NCBI RefSeq assembly: GCF_014696615.1
Contig: NZ_JACJQJ010000002.1
Location: 124,001 to 188,000, forward strand
Direction of reading: 5' to 3'
DNA length: 64,000 bases
Origin: Nostoc linckia FACHB-104
GTDB lineage: Bacteria; Cyanobacteriota; Cyanobacteriia; Cyanobacteriales; Nostocaceae
The translations under genes were made by a program, and so were the position numbers. Shown piece after piece: positions 19,017 through 28,104 of this stretch (positions are counted from its first letter, which is position 1; the number at the start of each line of letters is the position of its first letter). The notes under the pieces are model-generated. The model saw only the letters and a program-made list of their open reading frames with translations, did no database searches and was not told the origin of the DNA.

Positions 19017-19652
19017 ATGGAAATGGAATGGCACGTAACTGATGCTCAAAGTTTGGCAATAATTGATAGTGAAATTGGCGATCATGTCTTTTCACCAGCG
19101 GAATATGAGATTATTCGGCGGGTGATTTACGCGACAGCCGACTTTGAGTATAAGTCTTTAATTTGGTTTTCTGAACATGCTTTACAATCAGGTGCAGCAG
19201 CTTTAGCAGCGCGTACCACAATTGTTGTAGATGTGCCGTTGGTACAAGTAGGTATTAGCTACGATATTCAAAATACCTTTGCGAACCCGGTATATTGTAG
19301 TTTTGAAACAGCAACACGCCCGCAAACAGAAAAGACTCGTGCAGCTTGGGGAATAGAAACCCTAGCCAGACGCTATCCTGAAGGTATTTTTGTAGTTGGT
19401 CAATCGCAAACAGCACTAACAGCACTGATGGATTTAATCGAAGCTGAGGAAATCCGGCCTGCTTTGATAATTGCTACACCAGTGAGGTTTTTGAATGTAG
19501 ATGCTGCGAAACAACGCTTACAAGAGGCTTTAGTTCCACACATTACAATTGAAGGGCGCAAAGGTAATGCAGTAGTTGCAGCTGCGATCGTTGATGGCTT
19601 GGTAGATTTAGCTTGGCAAGCCTATGGGCAAGATAGCAGTAGGGGAAGGTGA
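19017..19652 (+). CDS. cobH: Precorrin-8X methylmutase family protein (CobH/CbiC)
   Basis: CobH/CbiC moves the C11 methyl group of precorrin-8X to C12 to give hydrogenobyrinate in cobalamin synthesis. The 211-residue protein has the family length and conserved blocks: AAALAARTTIVVDVPLVQVGI (about 59-79), TRAAWGIETLARRYPEGIFVVGQSQTAL (about 104-131) and GRKGNAVVAAAIVDGLVDLAW near the end. By my remembered alignment the catalytic-His position (…IHACG… in CobH) reads VIYATADFEY here, with Tyr in place of His. So it may be an altered enzyme or a paralogue. No other cobalamin gene is adjacent. Confidence 0.85.
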   Translation: MEMEWHVTDAQSLAIIDSEIGDHVFSPAEYEIIRRVIYATADFEYKSLIWFSEHALQSGAAALAARTTIVVDVPLVQVGISYDIQNTFANPVYCSFETATRPQTEKTRAAWGIETLARRYPEGIFVVGQSQTALTALMDLIEAEEIRPALIIATPVRFLNVDAAKQRLQEALVPHITIEGRKGNAVVAAAIVDGLVDLAWQAYGQDSSRGR

Positions 19653-19738
19653 AAGGGGAATGGGGAAAGGGTAATGGGTAATGGGTAATGGGTAATGGTA
19701 ATAAATAACTGAAACACTCAGAACTCAGCACTCAGCAC

Positions 19739-20452
19739 TTAATAATCGTAATCGTCGTCATATCTCTCTTCTTCTTCTTGACGGCGGCGACGACGTGGTC
19801 TATCGTCTGGATCTTTACGCAAGCGGCGGCTGGTTTCAGTAAAGAAATCTTGTCGTACACAGGGATAATCGCTAACCCATAAGTCACGGCTGGGAATGAA
19901 AATATCGCTGAATTCTTCAATTCTTCCTAAATCTCGGCGATTGGACATGACTATCATTTCGGCAATTAGACCACGCGTAATCACTTTGTAAGCAGGTTTG
20001 AGTGGTGCATTAAATTCAATGCTAAATCCTGTGTCATCTCCAACTTCTAAGTTAATCCGCTTTTCTCGATTTTCTACAATTACTAATTCCCCTTTGCTAT
20101 TAACAGTTTCCTGCTTACCTATTAACTGGTCTGTAATCCACCAATCAAGTATGCGACCTCGGAAAAAGCCACTGTATTTGTAACGGCGACATTTGACATT
20201 CCGCAAACTCGCCTGAAATACGGGATACCACAGCCAGAAAAATGCGCCTATTATCCCCAAGAGGAATACTATTAAATCCAATTCAACCCTAAAAAAGACT
20301 TTGACCAGCAAAATCACAACTACAGCTACTACAGAAATTAATAGCCGCTGTATGAAGTTAGAAAACTTTCCCCAGTAGTACTTGTATTGTGGCCCACTGG
20401 CAATTAAGGGAATTATTTGTTCAAATTTTTGTCGAGTCAGTGGAACTAACAT
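19739..20452 (-). CDS. Conserved cyanobacterial membrane protein of unknown function
   Basis: The 237-residue protein has two closely spaced membrane helices near residues 35-52 and 57-77 (LLISVVAVVVILLVKVFF and LIVFLLGIIGAFFWLWYPVF). A soluble domain follows with 'YKYSGFFRGRILDWWITDQLIG'. The extreme C-terminus is strongly charged, basic (RRRRR) then acidic (DDDYDY). Relatives are sometimes labelled as phosphate-transport permeases, but two helices and no transporter motif do not support that. It is convergent with cobH upstream and is followed on its own strand by no close partner. Confidence 0.65.
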   Translation of the reverse strand: MLVPLTRQKFEQIIPLIASGPQYKYYWGKFSNFIQRLLISVVAVVVILLVKVFFRVELDLIVFLLGIIGAFFWLWYPVFQASLRNVKCRRYKYSGFFRGRILDWWITDQLIGKQETVNSKGELVIVENREKRINLEVGDDTGFSIEFNAPLKPAYKVITRGLIAEMIVMSNRRDLGRIEEFSDIFIPSRDLWVSDYPCVRQDFFTETSRRLRKDPDDRPRRRRRQEEEERYDDDYDY

Positions 20453-20601
20453 GAGTGCTGAATTTCTGAGGGAGTGGGGATTGGGGATTGGGGACTGGGA
20501 ATTTTAGATTTTAGATTTTGGATTTTAGATTTAAACCTTAATCCAAAATCGCAAATCCAAAATCCAAAATTGAATTGCCCAATGCCCCATAATGTTGAAG
20601 T

Positions 20602-21438
20602 TTATATTATCTTTTCTAATCCATATACTAACGACTTTAGCTGTAAGACTTTGCGAATTGCTAGTAGTACTCCTGGCATATAACAAGCGCGATCGCTTGT
20701 ATCGTGTCGTAAGGTATAAATTTGCCCAGGTGCGCCAAAAATGACTTCCTGATGGGCTATCAGTCCCGGCAAGCGCACGCTATGAATCCGAATACCTTCT
20801 TCTGCTAAACTACCTCTGGCTCCTGCTAATTTTTCCGTTTCTTCGACAATAGCAGGGTTAAAAGTTTTACCTAGTTCTCCTAGCAATTGTGCGGTTTTGA
20901 TTGCTGTTCCACTTGGTGCATCGGCTTTTTGATTATGATGTAGTTCAATAATTTCTACATGATCGAAATATTGCGAGGCGGCGATCGCTGCTTGTTGTAG
21001 CAGTACCATACCAATGGAGAAGTTAGGAATAATTAGACAACCAGTGCTAGCTTTGTCAGCAAAGTTAGCTAAGTCTTGAATTTGTTCTGTGCTTAAGCCA
21101 GTAGTACCGACAACTGGACGAATACCGTAAGCGATCGCACTACGAATATTGTCATAAACGGAATCGGGATGGGTAAAGTCTACAATTACCCCAGGCGGCC
21201 CTTGTCTGTCGCCAGCTACGTACCCCAGCATTGGCTCTAATTGATTGGTAATTGGCACTTCTAGGGGTTCGCTTAAACCCGCCAACTCTCCAGCGTCTTT
21301 ACCCTGATGTTCGGGACTGCTATCTATTGCACCGACTAAATTTAAGTCGGATGCTTGCGCCACAGCTTTCACTACCTCGCGGCCCATTTTGCCAGCAGCA
21401 CCGTTGACAATAACTGGGATAGGAGCTTGATTCGTCAT
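20602..21438 (-). CDS. dapB: 4-hydroxy-tetrahydrodipicolinate reductase
   Basis: DapB reduces hydroxytetrahydrodipicolinate to tetrahydrodipicolinate with NAD(P)H, in the lysine and meso-diaminopimelate pathway that supplies peptidoglycan. At 278 residues it is of normal length. The N-terminal motif [12 protein letters not shown] binds the nucleotide, and the block [15 protein letters not shown] carries the catalytic His and substrate-binding Lys. GTTG and the C-terminal [12 protein letters not shown] are also conserved. It is monocistronic, with a 698-bp gap upstream that contains a MITE-like element. Confidence 0.95.
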   Translation of the reverse strand: MTNQAPIPVIVNGAAGKMGREVVKAVAQASDLNLVGAIDSSPEHQGKDAGELAGLSEPLEVPITNQLEPMLGYVAGDRQGPPGVIVDFTHPDSVYDNIRSAIAYGIRPVVGTTGLSTEQIQDLANFADKASTGCLIIPNFSIGMVLLQQAAIAASQYFDHVEIIELHHNQKADAPSGTAIKTAQLLGELGKTFNPAIVEETEKLAGARGSLAEEGIRIHSVRLPGLIAHQEVIFGAPGQIYTLRHDTSDRACYMPGVLLAIRKVLQLKSLVYGLEKII

Positions 21439-21615
21439 AAGTTGAGCAAAAGTTTTGTAACTAACAAAGGAATTGTAGAGACTTTAGTGATCTTGTAGCT
21501 AGTGCTGCTGCACGGAAGTCTCTGATCCCACCGCTGTGTATGCAAGATCAGGGAAGAAAGAAGAATATTATTTGAGTAAATTAAATAATTGATTTTATCT
21601 AAATTCTTAATAGAT

Positions 21616-21759
21616 AGGACTTACGCAAGTGTCACATTTTTTTCGTTGAGGCTGTCCAGAATCAAGAGTCAAAAGTCCAAAAAACTTGAATTTTTGACCC
21701 TTGACCCTTGACTGTTGACTCTTAAACCAGAAGATTGGTGTACCAGTTGCGTAAGTCCT
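21616..21759 (-). mobile_element. MITE-like element, copy B (uninterrupted)
   Basis: The 144-bp element has perfect 13-bp terminal inverted repeats AGGACTTACGCAA/TTGCGTAAGTCCT. ATAGAT occurs on both sides (21610-21615 and 21761-21766, one base off the right end), a possible target duplication. Read on the minus strand it matches the 4.16-kb element, including the subterminal TGTGACACTTGCG. It lies upstream of dapB. Nothing else in the 21439-22136 gap looks like a gene. Confidence 0.8.
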
Positions 21760-22136
21760 GATAGATATAAATTGACTGGCTTTTTGAGGCTCTCATTTCT
21801 GCATTGAACTTGCTAGATAATATTAAAAAAATAAATTATCTAATAAATAAACAATGCTAATAATATGCAGCATTTATCAAGTTAATTACCTACAAAAGTC
21901 AGGCAATACCTACCTAAAGTTTAACTTTTTATAAGAATTAACCCAACAAATAACGTCAAGATTATACCTTCCGGAACTTTTACATTGTGCTCTTAGGCAA
22001 TTACACTCTGTTTTTATGAGCAGAATCAAAATATACGCGTTTTATGCACTTGGTAGCAAGTTGAGATAATAAATTTTCTGTCAACGCATAATTCGTATTT
22101 TTGATAATTGTACGCCAATATTCATGGAGCAAAGCG

Positions 22137-23282
22137 ATGAAGATATTATGTCTTTTTGATTATGCTTCCGCAGATCGGAGTTGGGAACGCTGGCAAAAGA
22201 AACTAGAAAGAGAGAGTCCTGAACATCACCTGTGGGGGATTACTCATCTTCATAAATATGGCATTGATGTTGATGTATTACCTTATAAAAAATTATCATT
22301 GATTAAACGCATAGGAGAAAAACTAAAAATTGGCGATTTGGATCAACAGTTAAGAGTAATTTTTATTGCTCACAATTACGATCTCATATACTCTACTTGC
22401 CAGACTAGTACATTGCTCCTGGGGCTATTACGTATTGTCGGAATTTTTAGAACGCCCCTGGTTGTCAAGCTAGAACGTCCATTTAAAAAGAATCAATTAA
22501 ATCAAATATTAGTCAATTTTTTTGCCCAAGCACACTATAAAATTCTTTGTTTGAGTAGCCAAACAGTAAATCGATTAAAAAAGGATTTTGGAGTTGATAA
22601 AGATAAGCTGGCTTTATTAGATTGGGGGCCAGATTTACCATCTTATGATGATTATAAATTTCCCGATTATGATATCAGCGCGGAGAAAGTATTTGTTAGT
22701 GCCGGAAATGAAAGCCGAGATTATAATACTCTTGCCCAGGCTTTTAATGAAATAGATAGCCCTCTGAAAATATATTGTTCTAGAAAGTCGGCTCCTACTA
22801 TCAATCCTCATTCACCTAATATCACAATTCAATATAGTCAGCGAGAAACTTTGGCTCTAGCTTGGAAAGCTATTTCCTGGCAAGATTTACTCTCAGAATA
22901 TGCTAAAGCCTATGCAATTACTATACCCTTATATATTCCTCCCCACAGAATCGATACAACACCTCTGTATGGGGTAACAAGCCTTTTAGATGCAATGGCT
23001 ATGGGAAAACCTGTAATCATGACAAAACATCGACAGGCTAATATTGATGTCGAAAAGGAAAAGATTGGGTTATGGGTAGAACCAGGCGATGTGAAAGGTT
23101 GGCAACAAGCAGTTAATTACTTGTTAGAACATCCTAAAGAAGCTCAAGAAATGGGTAAACGTGGGCGGATATTAGCTGAACAAAAGTACAATTTAGAAAT
23201 TTTTGGTTCACAGTTAGCTAGAGCATTAAAAACTTCTGCGATCGCTGTTGAAGGGAAATTAAATTTCGACTTAAAAAACTAA
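22137..23282 (+). CDS. Glycosyltransferase, family 4-like (GT-B)
   Basis: The 381-residue protein has a GT-B-type Rossmann start (MKILCLFDYAS) and a C-terminal donor-binding region: 'VSAGNESRDYNTLAQAF' near residue 190, then 'LLDAMAMGKPVIMTKHRQANIDVEKEKIGLWVEPGD' near 283-318. The latter corresponds to the retaining-GT4 nucleotide-sugar site. ATG 22137 is preceded by GGAG at 22126-22129, which fixes the start. It stands alone, with no sugar genes adjacent, so acceptor and sugar are unknown. It may serve exopolysaccharide or glycolipid synthesis. Confidence 0.8.
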   Translation: MKILCLFDYASADRSWERWQKKLERESPEHHLWGITHLHKYGIDVDVLPYKKLSLIKRIGEKLKIGDLDQQLRVIFIAHNYDLIYSTCQTSTLLLGLLRIVGIFRTPLVVKLERPFKKNQLNQILVNFFAQAHYKILCLSSQTVNRLKKDFGVDKDKLALLDWGPDLPSYDDYKFPDYDISAEKVFVSAGNESRDYNTLAQAFNEIDSPLKIYCSRKSAPTINPHSPNITIQYSQRETLALAWKAISWQDLLSEYAKAYAITIPLYIPPHRIDTTPLYGVTSLLDAMAMGKPVIMTKHRQANIDVEKEKIGLWVEPGDVKGWQQAVNYLLEHPKEAQEMGKRGRILAEQKYNLEIFGSQLARALKTSAIAVEGKLNFDLKN

Positions 23283-23431
23283 TCTAAGTTTGTATATGAA
23301 ATGCTGGAATAGAAATGCGTCAACCTATTTTTTGAGTGTTAATATTCAACAACTGATACAGTAATAAATCCAGCCAAAATTTTGCACTTGGCTTGGCTAA
23401 CAGCTATAGGTTGACGCAATTTTGAAATCAA

Positions 23432-24778
23432 TCACAAGGTATAGGTAAAGTCTTCTACAAGCATTCCCGGAACTAAACCACCTCCGAGTTCGCGGCTCTC
23501 GTAGGTTCCGACTTCAGGAATAAATTCTTGGAAATTGGTAAAATCAACTAAGTTATCTCCCCAAAAGCGATATAAACTTTCATCAAAACGCAGGTTTTCA
23601 ATTGGGGCGATAATTTCTCCATTTTCTACCCAAAAACAGGCATAACGAGTCATACCAGTGATTCTACCATTGGGGCGATCGCTCCAGTTTAAGTAATGCA
23701 AGTTAGATACATATAAGCCTGTATCTAATTGTGGTAAAATCTCTGCAAGTGCTAAATTTCCTGGTGTTATTTCTGGTGCGCGTAAGGTTTCTGAACTATT
23801 AGCACCATTAGCAGTTTTTTGATATTCTTTAGCAGTTCGCGAGTTAATTAAGGTATTAACTAAAATTCCTTTTTCAATAATGGGTAACTCTGGATCTGCC
23901 ATTTCGCCCCAGGCGTTAAATCTTGGCACTAACCCCAGTTGAAAGTTTTCTTTTAAATTAAATTTTGGCGACAGTACTTTATCTTGGCGAGACAAAATAG
24001 CTAACGCACTATTACCTTGTTGCAAATCTGCTTCACTCACACCACCCCAAGAAAGCATCATTGATAAATCAGCAACTGCTGCAGGTGCGAAGTAAGTTTT
24101 ATATTGTCCTCGCGGTAATTCTTTAGGAGAAAAAGCAAGTAATTCTAATTGTTTTTTATCTTGACTAATTTTTTGAATATAAGCAGATTCATCCCAATTA
24201 CTACCTGCAAAAGTACCTTTAACTGCTTGTCCAGAGGGAGTAAATAAAGAATAATCTAAGGTAAAAGTATCTGTAGCAAACCAATGTTTTTGCCCTTGGG
24301 AATCGCCGTAGCCTTTAATAACAACTCCGCCAGCATAGATCCCAGTAAAATCTAATTCTGTGACTACTTGGACAATTGAGGGTACTACCTCCTCAATGGG
24401 TAATAATTTTCCAGAATGTAGTTCGCGGCTGGTGTTGTTTCCTGTTGGCAAAACTAAATATGGATCGACAGGTAATAAGCGCAGTTCTTCCCGCAGTTCT
24501 TGTAGAGACTGATATGCTATTTGCCAATCAATTTCCCAATTTCCTGTAAAGGGAAATTGCCGAAAACTGCTGCGTTGATTCTCCATCAATGTCAATTCAA
24601 CCCAACCATCAACAACATGACCAGTTTGCCGCACTTTGGCGTGGTTAAATCGGGTAAATTGGCTTCTTTCGCTGCTAAGTTTGACAGTGAATTCTTCTGT
24701 AGAATTTTTTTTGATAATTAATGTTTCGATTAGTTGATTAAAGCTAGTTTCTAAAGCCGAAAGGTCATCAATTTTCAT
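23432..24778 (-). CDS. pmbA: TldE/PmbA-type subunit of the TldD-TldE metalloprotease
   Basis: The 448-residue protein belongs to the TldD/PmbA superfamily. It lacks the HExxxH zinc motif, as TldE subunits do, and pairs with the tldD gene immediately upstream (66-bp gap, same strand). Visible family blocks are 'EEFTVKLSSERSQFTRFNHAKVRQTG' at the N-terminus and 'GRITGMTRYACFWVENGEIIAPIENLRF' near the C-terminus. The heterodimer is a cytoplasmic protease that acts on unfolded peptides, including RiPP precursors and the CcdA antitoxin in other bacteria. No RiPP precursor was noticed nearby. Confidence 0.9.
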   Translation of the reverse strand: MKIDDLSALETSFNQLIETLIIKKNSTEEFTVKLSSERSQFTRFNHAKVRQTGHVVDGWVELTLMENQRSSFRQFPFTGNWEIDWQIAYQSLQELREELRLLPVDPYLVLPTGNNTSRELHSGKLLPIEEVVPSIVQVVTELDFTGIYAGGVVIKGYGDSQGQKHWFATDTFTLDYSLFTPSGQAVKGTFAGSNWDESAYIQKISQDKKQLELLAFSPKELPRGQYKTYFAPAAVADLSMMLSWGGVSEADLQQGNSALAILSRQDKVLSPKFNLKENFQLGLVPRFNAWGEMADPELPIIEKGILVNTLINSRTAKEYQKTANGANSSETLRAPEITPGNLALAEILPQLDTGLYVSNLHYLNWSDRPNGRITGMTRYACFWVENGEIIAPIENLRFDESLYRFWGDNLVDFTNFQEFIPEVGTYESRELGGGLVPGMLVEDFTYTL

Positions 24779-24814
24779 GGGAACTCAAGTAAATTGAAAA
24801 AATATTGCTCAGAT

Positions 24815-24841
24815 GTAGGATGCGTTATTAACGCATCCTAC
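24815..24841. repeat. GTAGGATGCGTTA palindrome between tldD and tldE
   Basis: Two perfect 13-bp arms surround a single central base, so the folded stem would be about 11 bp. It occupies almost half of the 66-bp gap between the two protease genes and is the same palindrome as at 11069-11095. It could alter the tldD:tldE expression ratio. Confidence 0.7.
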
Positions 24842-24844
24842 TTT

Positions 24845-26284
24845 TCAACTACCACCGCCAAATACCTCGACATTAGCAAATAGGCAAACGGGCGAACCAT
24901 GTCCTACCCAAATTGCCTGATTAGGTTCACCTTTTCCGCAGAAAGGAGTACCATACATTTGCCAATTGGAAGCATTACCTACTTTAGTTAAACTTTGCCA
25001 AAATTCTGGGGTTGTGGCGCGATAGTTGGGGTTACGTAAGGTTTTGGTGAGTTTGCCGTTCTCAATTAATTTGGCATACTCGCATCCAAATTGAAATTTA
25101 TAACGGCGATCGTCTATTGACCAAGAACGGTTAGATTCCATGTAAACGCCATGTTCTATGTCAGCGATGATTTCGGCAAAGGAAGCGTTTCCTGGTTCTA
25201 AATTTAAGTTAGCCATGCGATCGATTGGGGGACGATTCCATGAGGAAGCACGGGCACAGGCAACACCTGCTACACTGGCTCTCGCTTGGCTTTCTAGGCT
25301 ACCTAAACCCCTTTGTAGTACTCCTTCTTTAATCACATATTCACGTGTGGCTACAACGCCAGTATCATCAAAACCATAGCTAGCAAATTCACCAGGGACA
25401 GTAGGGTCAAAGGTAATATTCATGAGTGGCGAACCATAAACTAGGTTGCCAAAATCACTTTTACTAACGAAGCTACCACCAGCATAGTTACGCTCATCTC
25501 CTAAAATCCGGTCAATTTCTAGAGGATGCCCGACGCTTTCATGAATTTGTAGCATCATTTGGTCGGGTGCTAACACTAAATTGGTGCGGATGGTGGGACA
25601 TTCCTCTGCGGTTAATAGTTCAACAGCTTGTTCGCCAACTTGCCGGACTTGCTGCCATAAGGTATCTCTTTTTAAGAGTTCCATTCCTCCTTGGTAACAA
25701 TTAGCGTGGGAGCCGTTGTTGGTGCGCTGCTGGACAATTGCACCATCTTGGGCAATTGCTCCGTAATGATTACCGAATGAAAGAAATTTTTGGTACACTT
25801 CTGAGCCATTGCTACTAACAAACCAGCTTTCTTTCTCGCTGCTAGTAATGCTAGCTGTAGCCTGGACTATTTTGTCGCTGACTTTGAGGGTTTGGCATAT
25901 CCGCACCAGCAAATCGTTGATTTCGCCTGGACAGAGACTATCCAACGGTTCCAAAAATGGTGAGTTATATTCCCCAACCACCTTGGGACGTTCCGTGACA
26001 CCGAAATCATAGATGCGCCATTCACTAGCTACAAGTGCCTGTTTATACGCTATTTCCGCCGCCGCTTGTAAGCTGGCAATGTCTAGAGAATTGGTAGCTG
26101 CATAACCCAAACAGCTATTAACCAAGACTTCTAGCATTGCCCCCATTGTGGAGTATTTGCCATTAGCTTGGGGTAAACCATCACGGACATGGCGGTTAGA
26201 GGATGTTTCTTTAACAACTCTAATACCGACCCAATCAGCCGGAACATTAATATGCGCGATCGCTTTTGTTAATTCTGACCACAT
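24845..26284 (-). CDS. tldD: TldD-type catalytic subunit of the TldD-TldE metalloprotease
   Basis: The 479-residue protein carries the zinc motif HESVGH (H248, E249, H253). Conserved TldD blocks follow: 'LEIDRILGDERNYAGGSF' and 'DDTGVVATREYVIKEGVLQRGLGS' near 300. It hydrolyses flexible peptides inside the TldD-TldE cavity. It is first in a two-gene operon with pmbA/tldE. Length and motifs agree with an intact enzyme. Confidence 0.93.
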   Translation of the reverse strand: MWSELTKAIAHINVPADWVGIRVVKETSSNRHVRDGLPQANGKYSTMGAMLEVLVNSCLGYAATNSLDIASLQAAAEIAYKQALVASEWRIYDFGVTERPKVVGEYNSPFLEPLDSLCPGEINDLLVRICQTLKVSDKIVQATASITSSEKESWFVSSNGSEVYQKFLSFGNHYGAIAQDGAIVQQRTNNGSHANCYQGGMELLKRDTLWQQVRQVGEQAVELLTAEECPTIRTNLVLAPDQMMLQIHESVGHPLEIDRILGDERNYAGGSFVSKSDFGNLVYGSPLMNITFDPTVPGEFASYGFDDTGVVATREYVIKEGVLQRGLGSLESQARASVAGVACARASSWNRPPIDRMANLNLEPGNASFAEIIADIEHGVYMESNRSWSIDDRRYKFQFGCEYAKLIENGKLTKTLRNPNYRATTPEFWQSLTKVGNASNWQMYGTPFCGKGEPNQAIWVGHGSPVCLFANVEVFGGGS

Positions 26285-26366
26285 AGGAATAGGGATTGGG
26301 GATTAGGGATTGGGGATTAGGAACTGGGGATAGAAAATAATCTTTTTCTAGCTATAGCCCTAACCT

Positions 26367-27857
26367 CTAATTTCTATGCCAACGAGTACCATCCTTACTA
26401 TCAATTAGAGTAATACCTTGAGCTTGGAGTTCATTGCGGATGCGATCGCCTTCGGCAAAGTTTTTAGCTTTTCTGGCTGCTTGGCGTTGTGCAATCAAAT
26501 CTTCAATTTGGGCATCGCTTAAACCATTACTCGCTGGCTTTTCTGATTCTGGCTTCGCTTCTAAGCCTAAGACTCCAGCTAAGGTAACAAGTGTTTGCCA
26601 TTGTTGACGCAATTCTTCAGCAGGTGTTGTAGTTTTGCCTTCATGGACAATGATATTTCCCTCGCGCCGCAGTTCTTTGGCTAATTCAAATATCACTGCT
26701 AACCCACCAGGAAAATTAAAGTCATCGTCTACAGCTTCTTTAAACCGCTGCACATAGGTATTAGAAACTGGTATTTCCCCAGTCCCCAATCCCCAATCCC
26801 CATTCCCCCTTATCCCCAGAGGGGGCCCCGAGTTCCCCAACTTCTCCCCATACTCATAACCAAACAGCAATCCTTCCTTCAAAGTGTGCCAGCCGTTAGT
26901 GGCGGCGGCGATCGCTTCGTCGGTAAAATCTATGGGTTTGCGATATTGGGCTTGTAGGACAAATAACCGCACCGCCATTGGTTCCACCCCTCGATCCAGG
27001 AGGTCGCGAATGGTGGTAAAGTTGCCCAACGACTTGGACATTTTCTCGCCATCTACCTTGACCATGCCGTTATGTAGCCAATAACGAGATAAAGGCTTGC
27101 CTGTTAACGCTTCTGATTGGGCAATTTCGTTTTCGTGGTGGGGGAAAATTAAGTCAGCACCACCAGCATGAATATCTATGGTATCGCCCAGGCGATCGCG
27201 CACCATTGCAGAACATTCTATATGCCAGCCTGGACGACCTGCACCCCAAGGTGATTGCCAGGATGGTTCACCAGGTCTTGCGGCTTTCCACAAAGCAAAA
27301 TCAAAGGGGTCTTTCTTTTTTTTGTATTCGGCATCTTCTATATTGACGCGATCGCTAGCACCCGCTTGCATATCTTCTAGTTTGCGCCCAGAAAGCTTAC
27401 CATACTCGGTAAATTGCCGCACAGCATAGTAAACATCGCCATCGGCGGGGTAAGCATAGCCTTTATTTTCTAGATCATGAATTAGCCGTTGAATCCCATT
27501 CATTGTATGGGTTGCACGGGGATACTCATCAGCTTCTTTGATTCCCAGCCTCGCCATATCCTCAAAGTAGGCTTTAATATAGCGTTCCGCAACCGCTTCC
27601 ATTGATGAGCGTTCTTCTCTGGCTCGGTTTAAAATCTTGTCATCAATATCAGTAAAATTTTGGATGTAGCGAACTTCATAGCCGCTAAACTGGAGATATC
27701 GCCGTACTACATCCCAAACGATACAAGCTCTAGCATGACCCAAATGGCAGTAGTCGTATACCGTCACCCCGCAGTAATACATCTTAACCTTGCCTGGTTC
27801 TACTGTTTCAAAGGGTTCCTGACGACGGGTGAGGGTATTGTAAAGGGTTAGGGTCAT
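26367..27857 (-). CDS. cysS: Cysteinyl-tRNA synthetase with an in-frame repeat insertion
   Basis: CysS charges tRNA-Cys in the cytoplasm. Class I motifs are intact: zinc ligand C29 (YYCGVTVYD), HIGH-type HLGH at 38-41, and KMSKS at 272-276. Residues about 338-361 (GNSGPPLGIRGNGDWGLGTGEIPV) are low-complexity and unlike CysRS. The underlying DNA is the CCCCAAT/CCCCAGT repeat plus a 35-bp block (26806-26840) identical in reverse orientation to intergenic 33374-33408. A dispersed repeat has therefore entered the gene in frame, after the catalytic core and before the anticodon-binding domain. The enzyme is presumably active, since no second cysS is seen here. Confidence 0.95.
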   Translation of the reverse strand: MTLTLYNTLTRRQEPFETVEPGKVKMYYCGVTVYDYCHLGHARACIVWDVVRRYLQFSGYEVRYIQNFTDIDDKILNRAREERSSMEAVAERYIKAYFEDMARLGIKEADEYPRATHTMNGIQRLIHDLENKGYAYPADGDVYYAVRQFTEYGKLSGRKLEDMQAGASDRVNIEDAEYKKKKDPFDFALWKAARPGEPSWQSPWGAGRPGWHIECSAMVRDRLGDTIDIHAGGADLIFPHHENEIAQSEALTGKPLSRYWLHNGMVKVDGEKMSKSLGNFTTIRDLLDRGVEPMAVRLFVLQAQYRKPIDFTDEAIAAATNGWHTLKEGLLFGYEYGEKLGNSGPPLGIRGNGDWGLGTGEIPVSNTYVQRFKEAVDDDFNFPGGLAVIFELAKELRREGNIIVHEGKTTTPAEELRQQWQTLVTLAGVLGLEAKPESEKPASNGLSDAQIEDLIAQRQAARKAKNFAEGDRIRNELQAQGITLIDSKDGTRWHRN

Positions 27858-28104
27858 AAGCTATTCAAAATTCTCAATTCGCAATTCAAAATGATCAAAC
27901 CATTATCTGCCAAGCATCTTGGCTACTTATGTCTATTCAACCTCAAGCAAGGGCAGGCTAACACAGTAATTTTGCAATAAGTAGATACGTAATAATAGGG
28001 TAGAGCAATTGGGATGATAGTCCAGCATCCCTATGCTAGTGTTTTCTGGACTATCTGCGCTACACTTCTAAATTTTTGAATTTTTTGTTTTTGATTACAG
28101 CGCT

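Noticed and set aside
19739-20452. Phosphate ABC transporter permease
   Set aside because: Only two membrane helices and no permease motif; such labels appear to be misannotation.
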